Both the position numbers and the translations under genes were made by a program. The notes under the pieces are model-generated. The model was not told the origin of the DNA, did no database searches, and was given only the letters and a program-made list of their open reading frames with translations. A DNA stretch of 64,000 nucleotides from Thalassospira lucentensis (GTDB taxonomy: Bacteria > Pseudomonadota > Alphaproteobacteria > Rhodospirillales > Thalassospiraceae): contig NZ_CP136684.1 of NCBI RefSeq assembly GCF_032921865.1, positions 221,001-285,000 of the forward strand, in the 5' to 3' direction. Position 1 is the stretch's first letter. Every line of letters starts with the position of its first letter. Shown piece by piece: positions 26,127 to 35,061 of the stretch.

Positions 26127-28106
26127 TCACCCCAGCGGCCAGGGAAGTTCAATCAGGTCCTGAAGCATCCCGGCCGGGAAATCGAGAACCAGTGACCACG
26201 CAAGAACACAAAGCCCGCCAATCGCAAGCCCGGTTAAAAGCAACGTCCGAAGCCACGATGCCTTTGCCTTGACCCGAAGGAAGGCAATGAAGAACCCGGT
26301 AATCGCAATCAGGAACCCAAACACGGCGGTTGCGGCCACCATTCCGGCAACCCAAAGAACGTAGTGCCAAAGACCTGCAGTCGGCTTCACGTCCTGATGT
26401 TCAAGGTCAAATTCATGATCAAAATTGGCCGCATGCGACGGTGGCGATACAATCAATTGCCAGATCAAAATCGCCGAAACGACAAACATCACGACCGAAA
26501 CCGCACCGGTAAAGACACTGCCAAGGAAGGAATGCTGCGTTGCATCCCAAATTCCGAACGCAAAGAACGCCAGAAGCACGCCCGCAAACAGGATTTGCGG
26601 CCAGCGTTTCGGATTGTGGGAATGGCTGCTTTCCTCTTCTTCAACCGGATTTACCGGGTGTTTGCGCATCCCCATCAGAACGGAAATGACTGTCAGAGCC
26701 GCGATAATTACCACACCTGGACGGGTCAGGAATTCCCAGTTGTAGAATTGCAGCGCCTGATAAAGGTAGGTTTCCGTGTTGGATGCGAGCACAAAACCAA
26801 TCAGAAACGCTGGGCGAGGCCAGCCAAAACGTTTCATCAGAACACCAAGAACACCAAGCACCAACAAGGCGATCATATCGGAAAGGGAACGCGTCGCCTG
26901 AAACGCGGCAAAGCAGATCACCGTAATCATGAACGGCGCAAGGTAACCGTATTTGATTGTCGTCAGGCGCGAGACGAAAGGCGAAATCAGCAATGCACCG
27001 CCAGCACCAACCACATTGGCAATCGCAAGCGACCAGATGATCGTGTAGGTGATATCAAGATCGCGCCCAACCATTGCTGGGCCGGCTTCAAGACCAATCA
27101 GGACCATACCGCCAAGGAAAACAGCCATGCTGCCCGATCCGGGAATACCAAACAGCAAGGTGGGAACGAGCCCGCCGCCCTCCTTGGCATTGTTTGCGCT
27201 TTCCGGTGCCAGAACACCGCGAATGTCGCCCTTGCCGAATTGCGATTTGTCTTTTGCGGTCTGGACGACATGGCCATAGGCGATCCAGTCGACAACACTT
27301 CCGCCAAGCCCGGGCAGCGCCCCGACAATACTGCCAAGACCGGCACAACGCAGGCACAACCATTTGTGACGGATCATATCCCGAACGCCGTCGCGCCATC
27401 CCAGACCAAGGGTGCCCTTATCAGAAATAGATCGATTTTGCCGACACAGGTCGATGATTTCAGGGAATGCAAACATGCCCAGCCCGACAATGACGAGTGG
27501 CAGACCATCCATCAGATAAACAGAGTCAAAGCTCATGCGGAGTTCGCCGGTGGCCGGAGCCGCACCAAGCGCACCCAGCAGCAAGCCTAGGCCCGCAGCA
27601 ATCACGCCTTTAGGCAGGCTTTTACCGGCAAGAACGCCGACCATCGACAGACCAAGAACAGCGAGCATAAAGAGTTCGGCCGAACCAAATGCCAGGATCA
27701 GTGGCCGCGCGATCACGACAAAGCCGGTCAGGATAACAGCCCCCACCAGTCCCCCGACCAAGGATGCTGAAAATGCAGCCCCCAGCGCACGGGCACCATG
27801 GCCTTTTTTGGCCAAAGGAAAACCATCAAGAACTGTTGCTTGTGATGCACTTGATCCCGGTATCCCCATCAAGACAGATGTAAATGTATCCGAGGTCGGG
27901 ATAACAGCAACAAGACCGATCAACATGGCAAGTGCCGAAATCTGGTCCATGCCATAAATGAAAGGTAACAGAAGAGACAGCCCGACAATTCCGCCCAGAC
28001 CGGGCAGAATGCCAACAATCATGCCCATTCCAACCCCCAGCAAAAGATAGATCAGATGGGTTGGCTGCGCGAAATGAGACAGTGCCGTCATCATTGCATC
28101 AAGCAT
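26127..28106 (-). CDS. tctA: Fused TctA-TctB tripartite tricarboxylate transporter permease
   Basis: 659 residues against about 500 for TctA alone. Residues 1-500 are TctA: GMGMIVGILPGLGGIVGLSLLLPF, IPGSSASQATVLDGFPLAKKG, then FGIPGSGSMAVFLGGMVLIGLEAGPAM, all typical. After a charged stretch near residue 495-510, residues about 515-655 hold four hydrophobic segments resembling TctB (FAGVLLAFFAFGIWDA, then AATAVFGFLIAITGFFIA). Separate tctB is absent from the operon, which agrees with fusion. It moves a tri/dicarboxylate across the inner membrane together with TctC. It follows tctC with a 124-base gap holding a hairpin and is coupled to the PrpF-like gene. Confidence 0.9.
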   Translation of the reverse strand: MLDAMMTALSHFAQPTHLIYLLLGVGMGMIVGILPGLGGIVGLSLLLPFIYGMDQISALAMLIGLVAVIPTSDTFTSVLMGIPGSSASQATVLDGFPLAKKGHGARALGAAFSASLVGGLVGAVILTGFVVIARPLILAFGSAELFMLAVLGLSMVGVLAGKSLPKGVIAAGLGLLLGALGAAPATGELRMSFDSVYLMDGLPLVIVGLGMFAFPEIIDLCRQNRSISDKGTLGLGWRDGVRDMIRHKWLCLRCAGLGSIVGALPGLGGSVVDWIAYGHVVQTAKDKSQFGKGDIRGVLAPESANNAKEGGGLVPTLLFGIPGSGSMAVFLGGMVLIGLEAGPAMVGRDLDITYTIIWSLAIANVVGAGGALLISPFVSRLTTIKYGYLAPFMITVICFAAFQATRSLSDMIALLVLGVLGVLMKRFGWPRPAFLIGFVLASNTETYLYQALQFYNWEFLTRPGVVIIAALTVISVLMGMRKHPVNPVEEEESSHSHNPKRWPQILFAGVLLAFFAFGIWDATQHSFLGSVFTGAVSVVMFVVSAILIWQLIVSPPSHAANFDHEFDLEHQDVKPTAGLWHYVLWVAGMVAATAVFGFLIAITGFFIAFLRVKAKASWLRTLLLTGLAIGGLCVLAWSLVLDFPAGMLQDLIELPWPLG

Positions 28107-28171
28107 CAGGAAACTCCGTCAAAAGACAAAGTTCGCCCGTTCCCTTGAAACGACCAGACAGTCGCAGGGTG

Positions 28172-28200
28172 AAAAAAGCGGGGTGGACAAGGCCACCCCG
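28172..28200 (-). terminator. Intra-operon terminator-like hairpin between tctC and tctA
   Basis: On the minus strand CGGGGTGG pairs with CCACCCCG around a six-base loop, followed by CTTTTTT. It lies 31 bases after the tctC stop and before the tctA start. Partial termination here would raise binding-protein levels over permease, as is common for such systems. Confidence 0.85.
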
Positions 28201-28230
28201 ATCAGGAAACGGGAGACTTCAGATTTTCAG

Positions 28231-29331
28231 TTAGAACTGAACCGAGTATTTATCGGTCAGCCATTTTTGTACCCACTCACGGGCCTCTTCTGGAACGTTC
28301 ACAGCCGTGCGGAAAATACGCTCTGCAGGCTCGCCAACGATCTGTTTGTATTCGCCAAGCGTTGCCTGTCGATCCGCGACAAAGCTTTCATCTTCGGTTG
28401 CGGCCTGTGCCGCTTCACGATAGGCCTGAACGATTTCCTCAGGCGTATCTTTTGGCAGGAAGACCATTTTCTGAGCCGGGAAACCGGCAATGAAAAAGGC
28501 TTTGTAAGCATCCCAGGCGGGACCTGAAGGTTTTTCACCCTTCATCATCTCGTATGCTTCCGGGAAACTTGGCAGCTCGGGGAAGGAAGGATCACGCACG
28601 ATATTGCCGTCATCGTCGATCGCCCCCCACGAGAACAGCGGAACAGCGCTGCCGATATCAACAAGTGGTGTAACGTTGTTAATAAAAGCCGACGAAGTCT
28701 GGTAATCAATGTTGACCTCGCCACGCTCAAACGCAAGACGACCGGCCCCGCGGCCTTTCATGCCAAACACGGCATCGACATCAAGTCCCAGCAGCTCAAA
28801 CGCTAGCAACGGAACCAGATCAAGGGACGTCGCGCCCTGACTACCATAACGCAACTTGACGGTTTCAAGTGCTTTCATGTCAGCAGCCGACTTAAGACCC
28901 AGATCGGAATTCACATAAACAACACCACCCGTCGGCGAAGCCAAAACCACGCGCCAGTCACGCATTTCGTATTGCACGCGTTTGTCGCGCAACAGATACG
29001 GAAACTGGGTTGAGCCGGAAGTTCCGATAGCGGTCAATCCATCAGGTTTGGCGCGGGCTTCAAACTGGTTGGCACCCGAAGTCGAACCGCCGCCCGGAAT
29101 GTTCTTGACGACAACGGTCGGGTTTCCCGGCAGAAAGACACTGAAATACGGTGCCCAGAACCGGCCCCAGGTATCAGTCCCCCCACCTTCACCAAACGGA
29201 ATAATCAGTTCGACACGATCCCCGGCAAAGTCGGCATCCTGTGCGGTTGCTGTACCGGCAAAGCCAAAAGCAATTGCCGCAGCCGCACATGCGGTTTTGA
29301 ATGATTGATTAACGGTTTTTCCCCATGACAT
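28231..29331 (-). CDS. tctC: TctC-family tricarboxylate-binding protein
   Basis: 366 residues from the ATG at 29331, with GGAGGG 9 bases upstream; the frame stays open further upstream, but that part is not protein-like. Signal peptide ending near GTATAQDA. The mature protein starts FAGDRVELIIPFGEGGGTDTWGR, matching the Bug/TctC family fold, and contains VVKNIPGGGSTSGANQF and TAIGTSGSTQFPYLL. Periplasmic receptor for the fused TctAB permease. It is divergent from tctD; their shared 243-base region contains the candidate TctD boxes. Confidence 0.92.
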   Translation of the reverse strand: MSWGKTVNQSFKTACAAAAIAFGFAGTATAQDADFAGDRVELIIPFGEGGGTDTWGRFWAPYFSVFLPGNPTVVVKNIPGGGSTSGANQFEARAKPDGLTAIGTSGSTQFPYLLRDKRVQYEMRDWRVVLASPTGGVVYVNSDLGLKSAADMKALETVKLRYGSQGATSLDLVPLLAFELLGLDVDAVFGMKGRGAGRLAFERGEVNIDYQTSSAFINNVTPLVDIGSAVPLFSWGAIDDDGNIVRDPSFPELPSFPEAYEMMKGEKPSGPAWDAYKAFFIAGFPAQKMVFLPKDTPEEIVQAYREAAQAATEDESFVADRQATLGEYKQIVGEPAERIFRTAVNVPEEAREWVQKWLTDKYSVQF

Positions 29332-29537
29332 TGGGCTTTCCCTCCATAACGGTTGTTTTCTCTCGAACGGAAGGAAGAAGCGCGTGACGCACAGACATGC
29401 ATCAAGTGTCGATTTCCTCCCATTCAGGCTTTCGGCTGTTATTGTTCTTCTGACCGGTCGTTGCCGGGAGTGCCGTTTGCCTATGACGCAAAATCTAAAC
29501 GAAAAAGCTGTCAGTTTGCTGTCTAGGGTCAAATTTT

Positions 29538-29558
29538 TCATTTTCGAAGTCATTTTCG
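29538..29558 (+). promoter_or_regulatory. Candidate TctD binding site (direct repeat)
   Basis: TCATTTTCG occurs at 29538-29546 and 29550-29558, a 12-base period, in the tctC-tctD intergenic region. OmpR-type regulators bind direct repeats of about 10-12 bases. It lies close to the tctD start, so autoregulation is the simplest reading. Confidence 0.35.
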
Positions 29559-29574
29559 GTGTTATTTAGGCAGA

Positions 29575-30237
29575 ATGCGTATCCTGATCGTAGAAGATAA
29601 CCTTGTTCTGGCTGACAAAATCGCTGCTGCCCTACGGCAGACCGATCATGCTGTCGATCTGGTTCATGATGGCGAAGATGCTCTTCGACTTGTTCTGCAG
29701 GAAACCTTCGATCTTCTGATTCTCGATTTATCGCTTCCGGGACTGGACGGGATTGAAATTCTGAAAACCGTACGCGCACGCAAAATCAATTTGCCCGTCA
29801 TGATCCTGACCGCACGCGGCAATCTGGATGAACGTGTCGCCGGTCTGGATGCCGGGGCAGACGATTATATGGTCAAACCGTTCGAGCTGTCGGAACTCGA
29901 AGCCCGTGCCCGCGCACTTTTGCGGCGCAATATCGGGCAGCGTAATCCCGCCATTACGGTTGGAAAACTGACATTCAACTCGGTGGACCGGTCCGTCACG
30001 ATTGATGGACAGCCCGTTTTGCTAACACCGCGCGAACGTGGTGTGCTGGAAATCCTGCTGCTGAACGTAAGCCAGGTGATCAGCAAGGAAAAAATCGCCC
30101 TGCATCTGTTCGGTTTTGATGATGAGGCCAGCGTAAAATCCATCGAACTTTACATCAGTCGCCTGCGCAAAAAAATTGCATCCGGTGATGTCGAAGTCCG
30201 GACTATTCGCGGACTTGGCTATATGATTGACGAATGA
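29575..30237 (+). CDS. tctD: OmpR-family response regulator (TctD-like)
   Basis: 220 residues. Receiver domain with acidic pair E7/D8, phosphorylation site D51 (LLILDLSLPG) and K101 (DDYMVKP), followed by a winged-helix DNA-binding domain (about 125-218, ending VEVRTIRGLGYMID). Divergent from the tctC-tctAB operon and overlapping tctE by four bases (ATGA), the layout of TctDE systems that switch on tricarboxylate uptake. Confidence 0.9.
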   Translation: MRILIVEDNLVLADKIAAALRQTDHAVDLVHDGEDALRLVLQETFDLLILDLSLPGLDGIEILKTVRARKINLPVMILTARGNLDERVAGLDAGADDYMVKPFELSELEARARALLRRNIGQRNPAITVGKLTFNSVDRSVTIDGQPVLLTPRERGVLEILLLNVSQVISKEKIALHLFGFDDEASVKSIELYISRLRKKIASGDVEVRTIRGLGYMIDE

Positions 30238-31643
30238 CCGAAAACGCTACCGCCATATCAACATCATTGCGCGCAAGGCTCCTGCGCTGGCTTTTGCTGC
30301 CTGGATTAATGCTGGCATTCGGGCTGTTGGCCAAAAACTATCTGACCGTCAGCGAAATGGCCAACCGTATTCAGGACCGGCTTCTGGTCGCCCTGGCGGT
30401 AACGATTTCCGAACACGCAATCAATTCGAGGGGCGATTTGCTATCGCGTGATATCGAGTTGCTGCTCGAGCAGTTCACCCGCGAAAACACATATTACCGG
30501 GTGCAGGGTCCGGACGGGGCGTTTGTGACGGGGGATTCTGGTCTGCCTCGACTGCCCGATGGTGTTACGCTGGAACCGGGTGTCCCCCATTTCTATAACG
30601 CACACTATCGCAACGAGGACGTACGCGCGGTAACCATGAAATATCTGGTTTCCAATCCGTCGTCGAACATCTATGGCTGGGTCACCATTGATGTCAGCCA
30701 GACCCGTCGTGAACGCGACAATCTGATTTATGATGAACTTCTGGGATCGACCACTGATTTTCTGGTTTTGATGTTTCTCGGCGGCGTTTTCGCGTGGATC
30801 GGCGTTTCACGCGGACTTGCCCCCTTAAGACGCCTTCAACAGGCAATCCGCCGCAGATCAACTGATGATTTGCGGCCAATTCGCCATGCCATGCCCAAGG
30901 AGGTCACTGAGGTCGTCAGATCTCTCAATGCACTTTTGGCGCGTCTGGAAAGCTCAATCACGGCCAATCAGCGTTTCATCGCCGATGCATCACACCAACT
31001 ACGTACCCCGCTTGCGACAGTACAGGCCGAAGCCGAATGGGCTTTGCGCAATGCCAGCGACCAACAAGACCGTCAAGCTCTTGAACGTATCGTCAGTCAA
31101 ACCCGTCAGACGGCCAGACTTGCCAACCAGCTTCTGAACCTCGCGCGGGTGTCACCGGAAGGCCGAAAGGCTGTCCGCTACGAGAAGACCGACCTCTTGG
31201 CCCTTGCCGCCTCGGTGACATCCGGGATGGTTCGCTATGCGATCCGCCACGACATTGATCTTGGTTTCGACGATCAAAGCGAGGGCATGAACTGTGAAAT
31301 TGAAACAGGAAACGAAGTTCTGCTTCAGGAAATGCTTGGCAACCTGATCGAGAATGCCATTTTATATGGCACTCCCGGCACGATTGTGACGGTTCGTGTC
31401 ATTGGTCGCGGCGTTGCAGTAGGTCCGGTTCTGGAGGTTGAAGACAACGGCCCCGGTATCCCGGAAAAAGACCGCGATACGGTTCTGGAACGGTTCGTGC
31501 GCCTTGATGAGCAAAACGGGCAAGGATGTGGCCTTGGACTGGCTATTGTCAAAGAAGTTGCCAACGCACATCAGGCAGTTATGTCCCTTGAAGACGGCAA
31601 AGACGGTGTGGGCCTCAAGGTGCGGATTGCATTCCCGCGCTAA
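30234..31643 (+). CDS. tctE: Sensor histidine kinase (TctE-like)
   Basis: 469 residues. Membrane helix about 17-33, periplasmic sensor about 35-170, second helix about 175-193, HAMP-like linker, then the dimerisation helix with phospho-acceptor H254 in ADASHQLRTPLATVQAEAE. ATPase motifs: N box NLIENAILYG, G1 VEDNGPGIP and G2 GQGCGLGLAIVKEV. The N-terminal 2CSK_N-like region and operon position support TctE, sensing extracellular citrate-like acids. It is translationally coupled to tctD. Confidence 0.9.
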   Translation: MTENATAISTSLRARLLRWLLLPGLMLAFGLLAKNYLTVSEMANRIQDRLLVALAVTISEHAINSRGDLLSRDIELLLEQFTRENTYYRVQGPDGAFVTGDSGLPRLPDGVTLEPGVPHFYNAHYRNEDVRAVTMKYLVSNPSSNIYGWVTIDVSQTRRERDNLIYDELLGSTTDFLVLMFLGGVFAWIGVSRGLAPLRRLQQAIRRRSTDDLRPIRHAMPKEVTEVVRSLNALLARLESSITANQRFIADASHQLRTPLATVQAEAEWALRNASDQQDRQALERIVSQTRQTARLANQLLNLARVSPEGRKAVRYEKTDLLALAASVTSGMVRYAIRHDIDLGFDDQSEGMNCEIETGNEVLLQEMLGNLIENAILYGTPGTIVTVRVIGRGVAVGPVLEVEDNGPGIPEKDRDTVLERFVRLDEQNGQGCGLGLAIVKEVANAHQAVMSLEDGKDGVGLKVRIAFPR

Positions 31644-31669
31644 CCGGTTTTATCTGTCTCGTTGCAGAC

Positions 31670-31700
31670 AAAAGACCGGCACGTCGCGCGCCGGTCTTTT
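31670..31700. terminator. Bidirectional terminator between tctE and tcuB
   Basis: Eleven-base-pair stem AAAAGACCGGC/GCCGGTCTTTT with a nine-base loop. The A- and T-rich arms serve both strands between the converging tctE (ends 31643) and tcuB (ends 31713). Confidence 0.92.
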
Positions 31701-31712
31701 GTCTTTTGACGT

Positions 31713-32843
31713 TCAGGCCGCTTTCTTGTCCGGACAAACGCCGACTACCTGCTTGTGATCGTTCTTTTCGACCGCAAATACAATCAGCGCGATCAGGCGA
31801 TAAAAACCATGCACAAACTTGCCATATGGCATGGACAGAAACAGCGTCATCACAACACCAAGATGGATGCTTAACATCACCCCGACATATTGCGTATCAC
31901 GCACAAACATCAGGCAAAGTCCGGTCAGACTTGTCAAAAACAGCAGAACCAGAAAACTGACATCCATACCCTTGTTCGTTTTGCCTTTCGGGGCGGCATC
32001 TGCCCTGGCCTTCAGGATCAGCAGCCCCGCCGGCCCCACAGTAAGACCAAGTCCTCCCAGAATGCCAAACAGTTTGGGCAGGCTCAAATACCTGTAAGGT
32101 GCGGGAAGATCGAAGCCATAATGCAAGACCGTGGCCGACGATGTGGCCGCAAAGCACAGCATGAAGCCCCAGAATGTCATCTGATGGAACCAACGCCTTG
32201 CCATGGAGGGCGTTTCGCTTGGATACGAGCATCCCTGCCCGTTGCCACCATCCAGATATTTCAGCGAAAGAGCATCTTTGATCCCCTGCATGACGCGGGG
32301 ATAATCAAGTCTGAAAGGACTTGGCAAATTCATTGTCCGCCAGAATTTAACAATCGAAACCAGCAGCGCAAGCAGCACAAATCCACCGACCGCGCCAAAC
32401 ATTGCGGCCAGGACATCATGCGAAATCACGCCGTAAAATGCGTTTTCGTGCGCTGAAAAGAAATCATCCCAGGTTAAAATGGCCGTTCCGCACAGAAAAA
32501 GCGTGATCACAACGATTGACAGAAAACTGACCCAAAGACCGTTATTGGCAAACAGCTTGCCCATAAAGCCCGGCCACGCATAAACGCCATAGTTTTCCTG
32601 CCTGAGCTCTGCCATCGCGGCCGGAACGTTAAGCTGAAATTCGTGCGGTGGCGCATATTGGCAATTGTGATAACAGGCCCCGCAGTTATGGCAAAGGTTT
32701 GCCAGATAATCGAGCGTATCGGAATTGAATTCCAACCGCAGTTCCATCGCTTGGAAAACGGCACAATGTCCCTCGCAATAACGGCAGGCATTGCAGATCG
32801 ACATAACGCGGGCGGCTTCGGTTGTTTTATCGGTTGAGCGCAT
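31713..32843 (-). CDS. tcuB: Tricarballylate utilisation protein B (TcuB/CitB-like, Fe-S and heme membrane protein)
   Basis: 376 residues from the ATG at 32843. Two four-cysteine clusters at the N-terminus, CNACRYCEGHC and CHNCGACYHNC, are ferredoxin-like [4Fe-4S] sites. After residue 95 come about six membrane helices with spaced histidines, expected for a b-type heme domain. TcuB reoxidises the flavin of TcuA and passes electrons to the membrane. Its start overlaps the end of tcuA by 17 bases, so the two are co-translated. Confidence 0.9.
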   Translation of the reverse strand: MRSTDKTTEAARVMSICNACRYCEGHCAVFQAMELRLEFNSDTLDYLANLCHNCGACYHNCQYAPPHEFQLNVPAAMAELRQENYGVYAWPGFMGKLFANNGLWVSFLSIVVITLFLCGTAILTWDDFFSAHENAFYGVISHDVLAAMFGAVGGFVLLALLVSIVKFWRTMNLPSPFRLDYPRVMQGIKDALSLKYLDGGNGQGCSYPSETPSMARRWFHQMTFWGFMLCFAATSSATVLHYGFDLPAPYRYLSLPKLFGILGGLGLTVGPAGLLILKARADAAPKGKTNKGMDVSFLVLLFLTSLTGLCLMFVRDTQYVGVMLSIHLGVVMTLFLSMPYGKFVHGFYRLIALIVFAVEKNDHKQVVGVCPDKKAA

Positions 32844-34215
32844 AATCGGCAGCCTCCCTTCCTGCAATTCGTCCAAACACATTTCCAATCGTCATGCCAA
32901 TCCCGGCAAGATATCCTTGGCCCAGAACGTTTCCGGCCATAATTTCACCCGCAGCAAAGATGTTCGGGCTTTCGGTCCCGTCGGCCATCTGCATCTGCGC
33001 CTTTTCGCTGACTTCCACCCCGAGATAGGTGAATGTGATGCCCGGCCGCAGGCAATAGGCGCTATAGGGAGGATGATCGAGTGTCCGCGCCCAGTTGGTC
33101 TTGTTCACCGCAAGCCCGCTGGTATGAACCCCATCCAGTTCGGTATGATCAAATTTTCCCGGTTGAACCGCCGCGTTATAGTCGGCAACGGTTTTCTCAA
33201 GCGTCGCGGGATCCAGACCGATCTTTTGGGCCAATTCGCCAATCGTATCGGCGACCACGGCCGGGAAAACGGGGGGCATAAAGGCACCACGCGCCTTCTG
33301 GTCAATAATTACATGGGCCACCTGATCAGGTTGGTCCGCAACAAGGCGGCCCCAGATCGCGTATCGCTTTGGCCAGAAATCCTCGCCTTCATCATAAAAT
33401 CGCTCGGCATTCCTGTTCACCACAATGCCAAGCGACACGCAGTCAACCCGCGTGCAGATTCCGCCGTCAAACTTTGGCGCGCGTCCGTCAATTGCCACCG
33501 CATGGCACTGATTGGGTTCCCCGGTCTGCCGGGCCCCGGCATCAAGCAGCATGCGCAGCAAATCACCACGATTATAGGGCGTCCCCCGGATCAGGAAATT
33601 TTCGGCAATATCGCCCCATGCCTCTTTCAGCCACTCGATATTCGCCTCAAATCCGCCGGCTGCCGCAACGAACGCATTTGCCGAAATGGTGTGATGACCA
33701 ACCTGAAGGCTTTTAAATCTTCCTTCCGAAATCTCTACGGATGTGACCATCGCATCGTAATGAACTTCAACGCCAAGCTTATCGGCATGCCGATAAAGGG
33801 CGTTTAACAGTTGCTTGCCCCCGCCCATGAAGAACGCATTCGTTCGGCCCAAATGCAGGGTTCCACCAAGTGGCGGCTGGAACTGCACACCGCGCGCCTC
33901 GAGCCAGTCAACGGCTTCTGTCGATTGGCGCAGGGTCATGCGGGCGAGTGTTTCGTTGGTTTTCCCCTTGGTCACCCGCATCAGGTCATCCCAGTATTCC
34001 GCCTCGTCATAAGTGCCGCTTAAAACCGACAAGGGGCCAATATGCATGGGTCGCAAATTGCGGGTATGGCGGGTATTCCCGCCGCGATGGGTTCTGGGTG
34101 CCCCTTCCAGCAGACAGACGCGCGCGCCTTTTTCCGCAGCGACGATCGCGGCAATCAGCCCCGCCTGCCCGCCGCCCGCGACAAGGACATCATAATGATC
34201 GGATTCAGTTTTCAC
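32827..34215 (-). CDS. tcuA: FAD-dependent tricarballylate dehydrogenase (TcuA)
   Basis: 462 residues, GTG start at 34215 with GGTGGAG six bases upstream. FAD-binding motif VLVAGGGQAGLIAAIVAAEKG at about residues 10-30, then a succinate-dehydrogenase/fumarate-reductase flavoprotein pattern (GGNTRHTRNLRPMH, a second motif VAAAGGFEANIEWLK, and the C-terminal IFAAGEIMAGNVLGQGYLAG). TcuA oxidises tricarballylate to cis-aconitate. It is the first gene of tcuAB and divergent from the GntR gene. Confidence 0.9.
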   Translation of the reverse strand: MKTESDHYDVLVAGGGQAGLIAAIVAAEKGARVCLLEGAPRTHRGGNTRHTRNLRPMHIGPLSVLSGTYDEAEYWDDLMRVTKGKTNETLARMTLRQSTEAVDWLEARGVQFQPPLGGTLHLGRTNAFFMGGGKQLLNALYRHADKLGVEVHYDAMVTSVEISEGRFKSLQVGHHTISANAFVAAAGGFEANIEWLKEAWGDIAENFLIRGTPYNRGDLLRMLLDAGARQTGEPNQCHAVAIDGRAPKFDGGICTRVDCVSLGIVVNRNAERFYDEGEDFWPKRYAIWGRLVADQPDQVAHVIIDQKARGAFMPPVFPAVVADTIGELAQKIGLDPATLEKTVADYNAAVQPGKFDHTELDGVHTSGLAVNKTNWARTLDHPPYSAYCLRPGITFTYLGVEVSEKAQMQMADGTESPNIFAAGEIMAGNVLGQGYLAGIGMTIGNVFGRIAGREAADYALNR

Positions 34216-34252
34216 GGCGTCTCCACCTTTTTTCGTATTTCAATGGATACTC

Positions 34253-34262
34253 TTGTATACAA
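34253..34262. promoter_or_regulatory. Operator-like palindrome for the GntR regulator
   Basis: The perfect palindrome TTGTATACAA lies in the tcuA-gntR intergenic region, 38 bases from the tcuA start. FadR/FCD-type GntR proteins often bind TNGTNNNACNA sites of this kind, so the adjacent regulator probably controls tcuAB and itself from here. Confidence 0.6.
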
Positions 34263-34336
34263 TTGTCTCCAAACTTGAGATTTCAGCATGCTTGTGTCAA
34301 GTTAAAAACCAGACAGAACAAAGCAGGTGCCTTCTC

Positions 34337-34987
34337 ATGAGCCCAGATTCCGCCGATCACCAGCCCCGTGGGGAAGTTGCCTATCAAAAGCTTCTGGCAG
34401 CCATCCAGCATGGCGAACTCAAGCCGGGAACCCGAATCCGCGAGGTAGAAGTTGCTGAAAGGTTTGGAATCAGCCGCACCCCGGTGCGCGATGCCATTCG
34501 GCGTCTGGAAAGTGATGGGCTGCTGATCCACATGCCGCGACACGGGGCCGTCATCAAGGAACTCGATCATCGCGAAGTGATCGAGCTGTATGAAATTCGC
34601 GAAGTTTTGGAAGGAACAGCCGCCCGCTATGCCGCGCGCCACGCATCAGAGCTTGAAATCGCCGAACTGGAAGATCTGAATGAACTGATGCTGAAAAACG
34701 GGCAGGACCCGGTGAAAGTTGCAGAAACAAACCGGCTCTTTCATCAGGCGCTGTATAGAACGGCGAACAATCGCTATCTTATTGATGCACTTAATTCTTT
34801 ATCGAATTCAATGGCGCTTCTGGGCGGTACGACGCTTCAATATGACGGCCGCCCCGAAAGTGCCTATCAGGAACATAAGAACATTATCGACAGCATCCGG
34901 TCCGGCAACGCCGATCAGGCCGATACCGATGCAAGACATCACATCCGAAGCGCTCAAAGGCTGCGGATCAAGCTATTGCGTGAGTAA
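34337..34987 (+). CDS. GntR/FCD-family transcriptional regulator
   Basis: 216 residues from the ATG at 34337. Winged helix at about 13-75, with the GntR signature LKPGTRIREVEVAERFGISRTPVRDAIRRLESDGLL, then an FCD ligand domain (about 85-210) containing EIREVLEGTAARYAARH, RLFHQALYRTANNRYL and a final QEHKNIIDSIRSGNADQA. Metal or carboxylate is the usual ligand class. Divergent from tcuA with a TTGTATACAA site between, so it likely represses tcuAB until tricarballylate or an aconitate is present. Confidence 0.9.
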   Translation: MSPDSADHQPRGEVAYQKLLAAIQHGELKPGTRIREVEVAERFGISRTPVRDAIRRLESDGLLIHMPRHGAVIKELDHREVIELYEIREVLEGTAARYAARHASELEIAELEDLNELMLKNGQDPVKVAETNRLFHQALYRTANNRYLIDALNSLSNSMALLGGTTLQYDGRPESAYQEHKNIIDSIRSGNADQADTDARHHIRSAQRLRIKLLRE

Positions 34988-35061
34988 GATGATATTTTTA
35001 TTTGGGATGATCGTTTCGCTATCTATCCAAATAATCATACTCTAATGCGGTAGTCGTAAAG

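Noticed and set aside
26364..27590. 408-codon plus-strand open frame opposite tctA
   Set aside because: The encoded product is highly charged and without family features; the minus strand holds a clear TctA protein.
32791..33807. 338-codon plus-strand frame opposite tcuA
   Set aside because: TcuA is well supported by FAD motifs; the antisense product is unlike protein.
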